DNA of 64,000 nt from Trichobilharzia regenti (GCA_944472135.2 OX235262.1:168453509-168517508), one strand, 5' to 3'. Numbered from the stretch's first letter, positions 53,095-64,000 are shown. Notes: generated from the letters alone by a model not told the origin. Made by a program: numbers and translations.

Positions 53095-53340
53095 ATTCCT
53101 TTACGTTCCCAATGGTGGAACATAGGGGGCTTCAAGCTAGAGGCTTGTAGTTTTGGTAGCAGTGGTGCTTATTTTTACGAGATGGGGTTTCTAGCCAGCC
53201 TTATGTCCAACCTTCCCTTTTTTTTACCAGTCTTATTACTGGCTTACTTAGCGAGGTAAGGCAGTTCGCGTCAGCTGGGGATTATACTTTGAACCACCTG
53301 TATGGTTGGCGGGTATTCTACCGGTGTGTAGGCTTTTCGA
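53095..53340 (-). mobile_element. tRNA-headed SINE family C, copy C4
   Basis: The reversed strand carries the C body (GCCAGTAATAAGACTGG, GGTTGGACATAAGG, GTTCCACCATTGGGAACG). The head at 53270-53340 is degraded. Confidence 0.68.
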
Positions 53341-53519
53341 CCAATTATAGTCTTGTGATGTCCTAATTTCTATTCAGAAAGTATACTTCGACTTATTTAG
53401 AAGAGAAAGGAAATCTAGCGGAGAGAGAGGTCAGCTTTTGGAAAATATTTTCTTGATCGAATAAGTAATTTTCAGAGACTACGGTGTGGTAGTAGGGAAG
53501 TGACTGACTGACTGATTCG

Positions 53520-53876
53520 TTGGTTTTTCAGGATAGAAATGCAGCCCTTCGAGCTACTACACTTCATATATATCGCACAAAGCAAGACAAAAAAATAGAT
53601 TCAAAAGAACGCTGATATTATCATTTGTATATATAAACAAAAATGTAAGAGAGAAAGAATGTTAATGATATGGGAAAACAAACAATCGGGTTCAATAGAT
53701 AGATATCTGCAGATCACAAAGAGTGAAGAATACATCAGAGGCATTGAGAATGATGCCGAGCCATATCACCAAATTGTCTACAGTCTTCGGTTTCTAACAT
53801 CCCGAGGACTTCCATCAGCCAATCACCAGTCTACACCTCTCTCTACGTGACCGGGTCAAACTAGCAGTTATGTCTC
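53520..53876 (-). mobile_element. RTE-like LINE 3' fragment, old copy
   Basis: Tail and C-terminal blocks in reversed order match 24250-24600 at low identity. It abuts the better preserved copy at 53877. Confidence 0.6.
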
Positions 53877-55062
53877 TCTGTCTGTCTGTTTTCGACATAG
53901 AACTTTGCACCCATGTGCGACAGTTCGAGTCGCCACACTCCCTCCTTTTAGCACACAAAGCAAGAGATGAAAGTAGAAGAAATGCATAATAGGGACAGCA
54001 AACGGAGGTGTGAGACAAAGCAATAGTAATAACGAAGAACAATATAGTTTCATTGGAAATCATGAGTCACAGGGAGTGGACGCATCTTCGCCGGCCATCG
54101 ACAAAGATTTTGAGCCATATCACCAATTGTTTCCAAACATTGGTTCTTACAATCCCAAGAACCCCAACCAGGAAATCTACACCTTCCTACGTGGCTGACT
54201 TAAACTAACTATTGTGAGTTTGATTGTCTGGTGCAGTCATGTTTTGGTTTGACCGCCACTAACTCTTTTCCAGCCTGACCCTATATCAGCTAACATTGCC
54301 CACAGTCGAGGAAGGCGATAACTAGGCATACGTAACACATGTCTAACCATCTCAGTCGATGTAACTTTACAATCTCGACCGATGCCTAACCTGAATATTG
54401 CTCATCTTATTATACCACTTCACACGGGAGATAGAACGCAGGCACCTATGATCAAAGACAGCTAATCTTTTCATGTCTTCCACTCTCAATGGCCAGGTCT
54501 CACTCACAACCATAAAGTAGGACAGAGAGAACTGATGAGCAGTACACACGCCCTTTGGTCTATAACTGGATATCACGTCTACTCGAGAGAAGGCGTAAAC
54601 TGGCATATGCGAAACTAGCCCTCTGTATCCGTGCTGAGATTTCGTCAGAGGTCAACACTTAAGCGCTGGCTGATGGTACTTCCCAAATAAGTGAAGTGGT
54701 CGACGTGCTCTACCACTTCACTTCCTATTTCTAAACTAGGAATCAGTGTAGTCCAGTCCTGTAACATCATCTGGCATTTGGCCGGAGCGAATCGCACGCC
54801 AAACATTCGTAGATTGCAGCTCAAGGTGTTCAGAAGACTCTGATCTATTTTGGCAGCGTCCTCGCCTAGAAGGACTATATCGTCTGCGCATTCTATGTCA
54901 ACGAGATTATTCCCTGGTAGCAAGCGAATCCCTGAGTCTCATAATTGAGTTAAGGTTAAATCCATTAGTACAACTATGAGGAAATTGAATAGAAATGGGG
55001 AGAACGGGTATCCCTGACGGAAACCACTAGATGTCACCAATTCTGAGCCACACAACACTCAA
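53877..55062 (-). mobile_element. RTE-like LINE fragment, sister of 23570-24660
   Basis: The reversed strand starts earlier than its sister: SSGFRQGYPFSPFLFNF (RT motif), then [14 protein letters not shown] (YADD changed to CADD), [22 protein letters not shown] and the same stop after SVDL. The C-terminus and 3' tail follow to the GACAGACAGACAGAG end at about 53877. It carries the same frameshifts as the 23.6-kb copy. Confidence 0.84.
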
Positions 55063-55065
55063 CCT

Positions 55066-57180
55066 TCATTTTTAAAATTCCGTTATTTTTCATCGCTTGG
55101 TTTGATTGGTAGTAGTATTCTCCATATTTCCGGTATGAGTGAGGAGTCATTCCTATTGCATGTGTTGGGCGTAGACTCGATGAACAAAGATTCAGTAATC
55201 AACGTCTCTCCATCTCCACCTACCTAGATTACTTTTTAGAATTTTAACCCTCCACCCACAATCCTATTGTGTGGTTGTGTGTTAATGCGTGCAGTGCGAT
55301 TGCTGAGCTTTTTTCTAAATTACATATCTTCGCGAGTGGGGTCAACCATTCTTGCTTAGACTAGCTAAATTCTTATGTTCCGACAACCTGACTACCCGTG
55401 ACCTACTAGTTTGACCTATGTAGTTGACCTCACTCACAGTCATTGCAAGGTATTTTGTAAATTACATTATTTTGTCTATTTGGGTCAACCCACAGGATTC
55501 TTTAACCTACAGAGTTTATCACTGAGTGAGTTTGTAGGTTTGGATGTCACCCTAATTCCTGATTTAATAATAATCCTGCATAAGGTCTCAGATGTCCCCT
55601 ACTTATATGGTATAACAGAAGATGCTTTACATCCACCCTTATTTATCTTATCATTACTAGTTTCACAATTATTTTTATTTTGTCTTTGACCTTTACTAAT
55701 CTTCCTGATGAATTTGATAGGATAGTTATTCAACACCACCGCTTCTTCTATCTGTTTTATTTCATCATTTAGGTCTTTTCTTGTGCTACTTAGTGCTATG
55801 GCTCACTTTGTTAGACACTTCACTAAGCCTGCCTTAACAGTTAACGGATGAGATGAATTAAAGTCTAAATATCTATTAGAATGAGTTGTTTTTCTGTACA
55901 CACTAGTGTGTAGTTTACCTTCTTCTATTTGTTTTATTTTACAATCTAACATAGCTAATTCTCTTTGTTCATTTTCCGATTCAAATGTGAATTTTATTCC
56001 CTCCACTAGTGAGCTTATATGTAACAAAAAGCTAGAGATATGTTCTGTTTTTAACACTGTGAAATTGTCATCCACATATATCCACCATACTTTTTGAGTA
56101 TGATTAAACGTATTAAGAGCAATTTTTTCCCAGCTGTTGTCCATAAATATATTTGCTACGATAGGGGATATAGGTGATCTCATTGCTACACCTTCTGTTT
56201 CTGTATATATTTCGCCTTGGAATTGGAAGATATTAGATGTATGGCAAAACTAAATTCGTGAAATAATTTTTTCCATGGGTAACTTTCTGCTGTGAGTGAG
56301 TTCAGGATCTGCAGTTAGTTCTGTTTTAACTGCTTCTAAGGCAATATTGATTTGTAGATCCGTATGAAGACTGGATAGATGAAGAAAAGGCCTAAATGAT
56401 GAAATAAAACAGACAGAAGAAGCGTTGGTGCTGAATATCTATCCTATAAAATTCATCAAGAAGATCAGTAAAGGTCAAAGACAAAATAAAAATAATCGTG
56501 AAACTAGTAATGATAAGATAAATAAGGGTGGATGTAAAGCATCTTCTGTTATACCATATAAGTAGGGGACATCTGAGACCTTATGCAGGATTATTATTAA
56601 ATCAGGAATTAGGGTGACATCCAAACCTACAAACTCACTCAGTGATAAACTCTGTAGGTTAAAGAATCCTGTGGGTTGACCCAAATAGACAAAATAATGT
56701 AATTTACAAAATACCTTGCAATGACTGTGAGTGAGGTCAACTACATAGGTCAAACTAGTAGGTCACGGGTAGTCAGGTTGTCGGAACATAAGAATTTAGC
56801 TAGTCTAAGCAAGAATGGTTGACCCCACTCGCGAAGATATGTAATTTAGAAAAAAGCTCAGCAATCGCACTGCACGCATTAACACACAACCACACAATAG
56901 GATTGTGGGTGAAGGGTTAAAATTCTAAAAAGTAATCTAGGTAGGTGGAGATGGAGAGACGTTGATTACTGATTCCTTGTTCATCGAGTCTACGCCCAAC
57001 ACATGCAATAGGAATGACTCCTCACTCATACCGGAAATATGGAGAATACTACTACCAATCAAACGAAGCGATGGAAAACAACGGAATTTTATAAACAGAT
57101 TTAGAAAGTTGTGTGAGTACCTTTATATGATTATGAGCAATAAATTGTGGTCATTTATAACTATTATTGTATAACACTGA
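55066..57180. mobile_element. PLE palindrome: two opposed copies of a PLE-2-type element
   Basis: Arms 55066-55779 and 56385-57098 are inverted copies (constant coordinate sum 112164, so no net indels). They contain the GIY-YIG linker region (conceptual [12 protein letters not shown]). The minus-strand copy continues through 55803-56260 with RT ([34 protein letters not shown]). The plus-strand copy runs on to about 57180. A third copy is at 30280-31390. All are broken by stops. Confidence 0.82.
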
Positions 57181-57244
57181 GACTTTATGAGAACACTTTT
57201 ATGGATTCGTACTCTACAACAGTGTACATATTTTATTCTTATAT

Positions 57245-57930
57245 CAAGGAGGTCTATACACGCCGTACGCGGTTGGCTGAAATTAACTGTCGGAGATTTC
57301 ATGGACTGGTGCCAAGTGTCCGTCTGACCACCACTGGCTCTTTTCCAACCTGATCGATCCTATGTCAGCTAACATTTCCCATCGAGGAAGGCCGATCGAT
57401 GGCTAGGGATGCGTAACAGATACATGTCTCGGCCATCTCATTCGTTATGAATTCAGACCCCCATCGATTGACTTTCCCTCCTTATCCAACATTTCAGGCC
57501 TAACGTCAGTATTGATTATTCTATTATCCCACCTAACACAGGAGATGAAATGCACACATGTGTGATAAAAGACGACTAGTCTTCCACTTTCAATGACCAT
57601 GGCTAACTCATAGCCATGAAAATAGGACGTAGCGAAGTGGTGCTGTGCACAAAAGAAACACATCATTCGATCGACAGCCAACTGGATATCACATTCACGC
57701 CATTTACTTTCACAGGACTCCCTTCGAAGCTGAGTACTGCCATGGTCTATCTATGTCGATGGACTGAAATTCTGCCTTCATCTCAAATAGTATGTCGGTT
57801 GTTGGACGCCGGTTAGGATGTCACTGTTCTAGAGTCTGTCAAACGGTGAAGATATGATCAACGCACCCACACACTACCTGGTCTGTAACCTGAATGGTTT
57901 TCTCGTGTTTGTTTCTCTCGAGCACCACTT
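57245..57930 (-). mobile_element. RTE-like LINE fragment, inverted partner of 63505-64000
   Basis: The reversed strand gives SYFHGYELAMVIESGRLVVF, then ISCVRWDNRIINTDVRPEML and DKEGKSIDGG, the RTE C-terminal region, degraded. It continues with the GRPRW-type 3' blocks to 57245. Its reverse complement recurs almost exactly at 63505-64000. Confidence 0.78.
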
Positions 57931-57934
57931 GAAT

Positions 57935-58230
57935 CTGCGCATGATTTTTAGCCTAGACCCTAAGTTAGCATATTAATCAAGTCAATATCCCTATGATTGT
58001 CATAGAAAGACTCTTTTTTCTTTCTTGTATACTGAGATGATATGAATGACTTACACCATTGCGATGGGACTATCTCCGATTCCCAAACGTTTACCAATAT
58101 GTTAGTTGGCCCGGTCAGTAAATTTATCACCGTCTTCTTTAGACACTGTAGAGAGGTTATAGTGATCGACCTTAACAGTCACCTTCATTTAACATATATT
58201 AAGGATCGATATCGCTTCCATTACACGATT
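57935..58230. other. no gene seen
   Basis: Short frames only; no homology recognised. Confidence 0.4.
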
Positions 58231-58234
58231 TACA

Positions 58235-58405
58235 TCATGATCTGGCATTAGTTAGAGAACCATTGGAAAACCTGAAGGTACTGGACAGCTGTTTCGTCCC
58301 AGTTTGGGACTCTGCAACAGTAAGCACCCACCGGGATTCTAACCCAGCACCTTCTGGTTACAAGGCGAGCTCGTATACTATTAGGCCACTGGGACCGGAT
58401 CCAAT
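58235..58405 (-). mobile_element. SINE family A, copy A7
   Basis: The reversed strand has the head GTGGCCTAATAGT with GGTTAGAATCC and a hammerhead segment with core TTGCAGA (mutated), stem II GTCC/GGAC, GAAA and CAGCTGTC. It faces A8 across 36 nt. Confidence 0.82.
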
Positions 58406-58440
58406 GGCCCACGAAATCTGGGGGTTGCACTATGTCCTGA

Positions 58441-58652
58441 TTTGGCCCCAGGGGCTTATTGGTATACGAGTTCGCCTTGTAACCAGAAGGTGCTGGTTTC
58501 GAATCCCGGTGGGTGCATACTGCAGGAGAGCCCCAAACCAGGATGAAACAGCTGTCCAGTACCTTCAGGTTTTCCAATGGTTCTCTGACTAATGCCAGAT
58601 CATGATGAAAATCCTGTAACCAATCAAATCCCTAAAAAGCAACACTTGAATA
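58441..58652 (+). mobile_element. SINE family A, copy A8
   Basis: Head GGGGCTTATTGGT with GGTTTCGAATCC; hammerhead segment with core CAGGAGA (mutated), stem II GCCC/GGAT, GAAA and CAGCTGTC. The tail ends CAACACTTGAATA. Confidence 0.82.
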
Positions 58653-58654
58653 TC

Positions 58655-59035
58655 GCTTCCATTGTTAACTACCTTTCAACCCACCTTATTCAGTGAACTT
58701 TGAACCTAATTCTCCTTCAAAAAGTTGCGCACTTAGGATTACGAATTTAAGTGAAGCGATGCTATATGTTGAATAATTTAGGAAAATGCCTAATGCCGTT
58801 AAACACTTCTAAATCGTTCAAAACATAGCCATATATGTGTATTAGAATTTCGAGTCATCTATCTATTCGAATGTATTTGAACAACTTAGCAATATATCTT
58901 TTACCCCGATTCTTCCATCCTATAAATTCGCCCAAGCTTGCCTCAATTACTTCAAACACTTATTAATTTCATGTAATGATAAGATGGTTGAATTGTAAAT
59001 TACAACTTCAAATGAACATTGGGAAGACAAAGATA
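58655..59035. other. no gene seen
   Basis: AT-rich, no recognisable coding or repeat structure. Confidence 0.4.
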
Positions 59036-60625
59036 ATGAAGATAATCAACCAGTACCAATCACACTATCAACGGAATATAACATTGGAAGAGGTAACTTC
59101 CTTCACTTGTATGTATGGGCACTGTCTTTCCAACTACAGGCTACAACACCGATGAGGCTTTCAAAGCTATCCAGAATCGAAAGGGCACGCCTTCACCACT
59201 GTGAAATCAGTGTGGAGTTCTATTCCACAGCACTCAGCATAAACAGCGAAATTCGGATTTTCAACACCATACTTGTCGACAGCTGCCCTCACTGGCATCA
59301 TATTGAAGATCAGACAGCTGGCCAGAAAGAAATAGCACCAAAAGACTCTAGATAGCACCCCTTGCTCAACAAACCTGACAAGGAGAAATGGAGTTGAATC
59401 GGATACCTTTTGAAGAGACTGTTGGGTGGTGGTACCGTACACCAGGCCATCGCTCGAGTCGGACGTTGGTCCGAGGGTGATATGAGGGAGACTCGAAGCG
59501 AATACAGGAGTTAGACAAGACTGTCTACTATCACCGATTATATTCCTAATTGTGGTGGATTAGGTAATGCTGCAGACTGTGGGCAGAAAGAAGACAGGAA
59601 TATGCTCAGCCGATAAGAAGACTAGAAGACATGGACTTCGTGGATGATGAGGTTAAATTACACAGAAACTCGAAGACGTACAGACGAAAACCAACAAACT
59701 GGCAGAAAAGCCGTGAGGCGAAGACAGAGGTAATGAAGGTTACCAGCCACAATATGCACTAATCACTATCCTTCTACTTATCCGACCAAACAGAAACTGA
59801 CAAGTGACAGCACGGATCAGAGGTGATCTAGAAAGCAATACAGACATCGCTCTGATATCAGTTTGGATTTTCAACATCAATGTTAAGTTAGTCACTTCTT
59901 CAATAAATGCGTCACAGACATATTTGGCGCGTCACCGAACGGATTCCCATCAACAGCTGCCTTCGCTGCCAGGCCAGAAAGAAATGGCAGCATGAAACTC
60001 TGGTAGCGAACCAATCAAGAGCACAAGGCAGAACAAATATGTCGCAGAAAGTTGAGAAGGATTGGGATACACACTCTGGAGACCGTCGGGTGATTGTAGA
60101 CAATCGTGAGGACAGCAGAACACAGAACAAAGCAAAGACATGCTGTTCAAAACGCCTATAAGTAATAAGAGTAGCAGACACCGGCTCAGTCCACTATCTC
60201 GTACATGGGACAATCCAAATCATATTAAAAGCTTTCAGGGTAACATGAGCTGCAGACAGACCACAAGCCAACTTCAACACTCAAAAACTGAAGGACCATG
60301 ATACAAAGGACATCTTCATTGCAAGCATAAGGGACAAAGCCGAGACACAAATCAACACTAGCGAAGAGGTCGGCGTAGAAAAGCACTAGCCCAAATTGAA
60401 GACGGTGTGAAGTCAAACCTGCATGGAAGTTCTAGGTAGAAAGAAGAGACAGGACAAACAGTGGCTCACTGCGGACACTAGGAAACTAATAGAAGAAAGG
60501 AGGATAGTGAAATAAAAGATTATCCAATGCACCGACTAGCAACAAAAACAGGAGTTGAATGCAAGCTACAAACTACAAAACGCCTATATCCCACTCGCAA
60601 CCCAAGTGAATAATAATAATAATAA
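59036..60625 (+). mobile_element. cluster of SR2-like RTE LINE fragments
   Basis: Several scrambled pieces share one orientation. 59050-59480 has the C-terminal half (NSEIRIFNTILVDS). 59560-59760 repeats the DLDF..TKANKLAEK region, also at 43622-43850. 59800-60170 repeats the C-terminal half. 60200-60625 has the linker before the RT (KLKDHDTKDIFIASIRDKAE, CMEVLGRKKRQDKQWLTADT) and ends in an ATA tail (60612-60627). No piece has an intact RT. It suggests repeated insertion into the same spot or rearrangement. Confidence 0.72.
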
Positions 60626-60629
60626 TTTA

Positions 60630-61105
60630 TTCGTGCGAAGACGGAAACAAATTCAGCACACTAACGCAGATGTGTAGAATGACCAATATGAAAAGCTAAT
60701 CAAAACTTTCGCCTGTTGCTATTTCCCTATTATACATACATATGAAGGGGAAAACAACCACTTTCCTGGGTATGATCACTTGTTTACGTCTGTTGAAATC
60801 ACAGACGGCATAGTTGCGGCGTCTCTGATGGTGACCATCTATCATACCGTCACATATGATTGATTTTAGGATAGGCTGATGAGAAGTACACACTGAATGA
60901 AGAAGTTAAGCGTTTTTTTCTTCTTGTCATCTCTTAAAAATGCTCAAAATAAAGACATTAATATATGTATATATTCTTTATCTAACATGAATGTACAACA
61001 ACAAATTTGAAAATATTATAGTAATAAAGTAATAAACACACACATATATATATATCATTTGGAAAGTAGAACAGAACAGAAAATTTACGAATTGAAAAAA
61101 GAATA
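60630..61105. other. no gene seen; 3' flank of minus-strand gene
   Basis: It includes a short CA/TA microsatellite (61035-61055). It probably holds the 3' untranslated region of the minus-strand gene ending at 61108, although no AATAAA is visible on that strand. Confidence 0.35.
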
Positions 61106-61107
61106 TC

Positions 61108-61340
61108 TTATAAAGGTAAAGGGATTTTTGTTGAACCAGAATGATTCATAGAATTGCTTCGACTACGGCAAGGACTTTCATCCCATATTGCACTACTTGT
61201 ACGTGGTTTCAATGTATACTTAAAATCACGGAATATTTCAGGAATACTGAATGGTAGCATTGATGCAGGCAGGAATTCCTCTTGCCATTTCATTTTAATT
61301 GAATGCGAATCACAAAATGCATCCATCAGATCAGTATTGC
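61108..61340 (-). CDS. last exon of an unrecognised minus-strand gene
   Basis: On the minus strand the acceptor CATACTTAG precedes GCAATACTGATCTG. The frame encodes NTDLMDAFCDSHSIKMKWQE, then LPASMLPFSIPEIFRDFKYT and a Ser/Arg-rich end KIPLPL with TAA. It starts in phase 1, exactly matching the upstream exon 62762-62674. It is soluble and unrecognised. The hydrophobic extension seen upstream in the raw frame (to 61449) is intron and should be ignored. Confidence 0.6.
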
Positions 61341-61449
61341 CTAAGTATGACCAGATGATATTAATAATTAATATAAAGATTAAACACATTAGTTGAATGT
61401 GAATAAATATATTTTTAAATTGTAGGCTTATTATGTTTATCAAAAGCAA

Positions 61450-62095
61450 AACAAGAAAGACTATAATGCGTTGTATCTCAAAAATCTGTTAGTATACTTG
61501 TTATATATGTATCAAGTTTGACTAAGACAGCTTTTGTGTTCTATAGTGTGCTTCGGACTCATCGCGCCTTCATTCACCATCAAAAGGTAGGAAACCAGAA
61601 CCTTTCATTTAGAAGTCAAACGCCTCAACTATTTCGCCGATACTCAATAGCTGGTTGAGTGATTTCTAAGCCTACACCAATTCGTAATTTTAGCGAGTAC
61701 TGCCAGCCGATGATAACCGTGAGTATTTTTATCCCTCACTGGTCACGACTTTTCACTAGAATTCCGGGCACTAGCGAGTATCAGATTATTTTTGTAGGGA
61801 TTCGATTTGTCTCAACTGTGATATACACAATATATAGCCTCCTCCCTTAGCTGTCTCACGAAATTTCAAATCACCTCGTAATCATGTAAGACTGACTCTT
61901 ATTAGACGATAAACGCCTAGTGGTATCTCATATGTCACTTCTACGGATATACAACTGTTTCCATTGGAATATATACACATTCAGGAAGTGAAGCCATAGC
62001 AATAGGAACTAACACTAGCAGTCTGTGTTTACGTCGCTACAGTAGTAGATAAATATTACTATAGTAGTGACATATCACTAAAATAATAGATTATT
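61450..62095. other. intron sequence, nothing recognised
   Basis: Part of the 1333-nt intron of the minus-strand gene. No repeat or RNA gene was recognised. Confidence 0.4.
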
Positions 62096-62099
62096 GGAA

Positions 62100-62595
62100 A
62101 TCTGATGTACTCAATATGAAGAAGAAAATTCGGACTTCCAACACCACTGTCTGTCAGTTCTTCTTGTATATGGATCAGAAATTTGTCTTTAGTGTTACGA
62201 AAACCAATTCAAAGAGTATAACTGAAGACTTTCATCAACAACTGCCCTTGCCAGCTCCATACTGAAGATCAGTTGGTGGGGAGGGGGGGGTTGGAAAACA
62301 TAAACAACAAAAAATTCTAGCAACCAACGAACCAATTAAGAAGCTACTGCTCAACAAATATGTAGAAGAAATTAGAGGTGAATCATCGAATACACGCTGA
62401 CTAACACCCTTGGGTGACATAGCGCGCGCCAGGTCATCGAGTGGTGATATGGAGGAGACGGAAGCTTACGTAAAATCGTCGAGCCAGCCAGCTACAGAAG
62501 ACTGTGAAGAACCGGACGAAATGATGATGTACTTCTATTGAAGGCCTGTGTTCTACTCGGAACCCAATGGGATAATAATAATAATAATGGCAATA
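62100..62595 (+). mobile_element. SR2-like RTE LINE 3' fragment
   Basis: Blocks AAGAAAATTCGGACTTCCAAC, CTCAACAAATATGTAGAAGAA and the GGCCTGTGTTCTACTCGGAAC end with an ATA tail (62573-62590) match the other SR2-like 3' ends. Inserted in the intron of the minus-strand gene. Confidence 0.7.
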
Positions 62596-62673
62596 ACTCA
62601 GGTAAAATTTTATCAGTAAATAAAATGATAGCAAATTACTCCAGAGATGAATGTTAAGCGAAATACTACGCAC

Positions 62674-62762
62674 CTTTACGACACCATTCTGGACAATGAC
62701 CACCTGAATCTTCATCGTCTGATTCCGAATCTGAATTCAACTTTGATATATTGAAAGGTTCC
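62674..62762 (-). CDS. penultimate exon of an unrecognised minus-strand gene
   Basis: On the minus strand TTTTTTTTCTTCAG precedes an 89-nt exon ending AAAG before donor GTGCGT. The frame reads EPFNISKLNSDSESDDEDSG, then GHCPEWCRK. Both splice sites are strong. The phase 1 end fits the exon at 61340-61108. The acidic patch and CPEWC motif do not identify a family. Earlier exons were not found before the window edge. Confidence 0.6.
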
Positions 62763-62769
62763 CTGAAGA

Positions 62770-63500
62770 AAAAAAATACAGAAAACAAAAATTTTGTAAA
62801 ATGAACTGTGTTGTGGCGTAGAAAAAAATTAGTAACTTGTGATTAGTAATCATTGTAAAGTCTATGACTATAGTGAAGGATAATTCCAAAAACTCGGAGT
62901 GAAACTTCAAGCACCGAAGTAAGTGTGAGCGGACACCATCGATGATCTCAGAACGCTAAGCCACGTGACCAAGTTAATCGAACCTAGTGAAAATAACACC
63001 ATAATCATGAATAAAAACTGCTAATGAAATGTTATGGTATTATACTAGGTTATTGGGGAATAATTTAAGGTGAGGTTTTGGAAAGTTTTGGTCAAGGTTT
63101 ATACTAAGGAACAAGTTAGGGTTAGAAGGAATTACATGAATACATATGCAGAGAGTAGTTTTATTCCTGCATTGACAGTTCACTGCAAAAGTGAGAGGCA
63201 TTTTTGTCACACATCAGTAAAAGGTATCCCGTGCAACGGCTTCACGCCTTTTATTCTTTTTTTCATTTTTGTTTTAAAGTGTACCTTATGCGTTAAAATA
63301 CCCTTTTTAAGCGATTGGCGTATCTCACCCCTATGGTGTTCCAAGTTCATTATCTGTGAATTAGAGATAGTTCTATTAGCTTGATCCAAGGCATTGAATG
63401 AAGCAGTACACAGGAAGGTCTTTCTGTGATAATCATCATAAGGCGACTATCTTGACTAATATGCTATATAAACACTTCTAGGGTGAACAGCCATGTTCAG
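62770..63500. other. no gene seen
   Basis: A plus-strand frame at 63070-63384 and its minus-strand shadow lack homology. It may contain intron of the minus-strand gene. Confidence 0.35.
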
Positions 63501-63504
63501 ATTT

Positions 63505-64000
63505 AGGTGGTGCTCGAGAGAAACAAACACGAGAAAACCATTCAGGTTACAGACCAGGTAGTGTGTGGGTGCGTTGATCATATCTTCACCGTTTGACAGA
63601 CTCTAGAACAGTGACATCCTAACCGGCGTCCAACAACCGACATACTATTTGAGATGAAGGCAGAATTTCAGTCCATCGACATAGATAGACCATGGCAGTA
63701 CTCAGCTTCGAAGGGAGTCCTGTGAAAGTAAATGGCGTGAATGTGATATCCAGTTGGCTGTCGATCGAATGATGTGTTTCTTTTGTGCACAGCACCACTT
63801 CGCTACGTCCTATTTTCATGGCTATGAGTTAGCCATGGTCATTGAAAGTGGAAGACTAGTCGTCTTTTATCACACATGTGTGCATTTCATCTCCTGTGTT
63901 AGGTGGGATAATAGAATAATCAATACTGACGTTAGGCCTGAAATGTTGGATAAGGAGGGAAAGTCAATCGATGGGGGTCTGAATTCATAACGAATGAGAT
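63505..64000 (+). mobile_element. RTE-like LINE fragment, runs off the window
   Basis: Reverse complement of 57430-57930, encoding the same 78-residue frame (63754-63990) residue for residue. It begins at the GGTGCTCGAGAGAAACAAAC block and continues beyond the window. Confidence 0.8.

Noticed and set aside
58248..58592. Two 109-residue similar proteins on opposite strands
   Set aside because: They are conceptual translations of the inverted SINE A7/A8 pair; the same peptide appears at every family A copy.
1..64000. Bacterial-type systems (operons, CRISPR, phage)
   Set aside because: Spliced genes, LINE/PLE/SINE content and lack of long bacterial ORFs exclude a prokaryotic origin; no spacer-repeat array is present.

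Overview
This is a eukaryotic window that reads as a blood fluke (Schistosoma-like trematode) genome. The evidence is AT-rich sequence, a 41-nt micro-intron followed by introns of 6-11 kb, dense SR2/RTE-like and CR1-like LINE debris, several Penelope-like elements (PLEs) with GIY-YIG domains, and short interspersed elements that carry schistosome Sm-alpha-style hammerhead ribozymes. I cannot fix the species.

Host genes are few. (1) Positions 3-1923 hold weakly supported plus-strand coding segments of unknown product. (2) 12182-41663 (+) is a six-exon gene for the mitochondrial RCC1-repeat protein RCC1L (WBSCR16), about 494 codons; every junction keeps frame with GT/AG sites. (3) About 47201-52986 (+) is a DnaJ protein with an N-terminal J domain (HPD present) and a C-terminal membrane anchor; its first exon is unresolved. 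(4) 62762-61108 (-) holds the last two exons of an unrecognised gene whose 5' part lies beyond the window or is unseen.

The rest is mobile DNA. RCC1L intron 2 contains a nearly complete CR1/Jockey-superfamily LINE (about 13500-18200) with an intact endonuclease-RT ORF. That ORF has no ATG before its catalytic N-terminus and is joined to ORF1 by a textbook -1 frameshift signal (heptamer, 7-nt spacer, hairpin). RCC1L intron 3 holds an RTE fragment, a PLE bounded by 365-bp inverted arms, and a cluster of tRNA-headed SINEs. RCC1L intron 5 holds two PLEs, one with hammerhead motifs in both inverted ends. The DnaJ intron holds more SINEs, PLE and RTE pieces. From 53 kb to the end there are inverted RTE and PLE copies, including a PLE palindrome with 714-bp arms and an RTE copy repeated in reverse about 6 kb away at the window edge.

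One SINE family (called family A here) occurs at least eight times. It joins a tRNA-like pol III promoter to a hammerhead ribozyme, and the copy at 33550-33760 keeps the catalytic core. Four loci have family A copies in head-to-head pairs. The most informative parts of the window are the frameshift signal, the SINE ribozymes and the inverted-arm PLEs.
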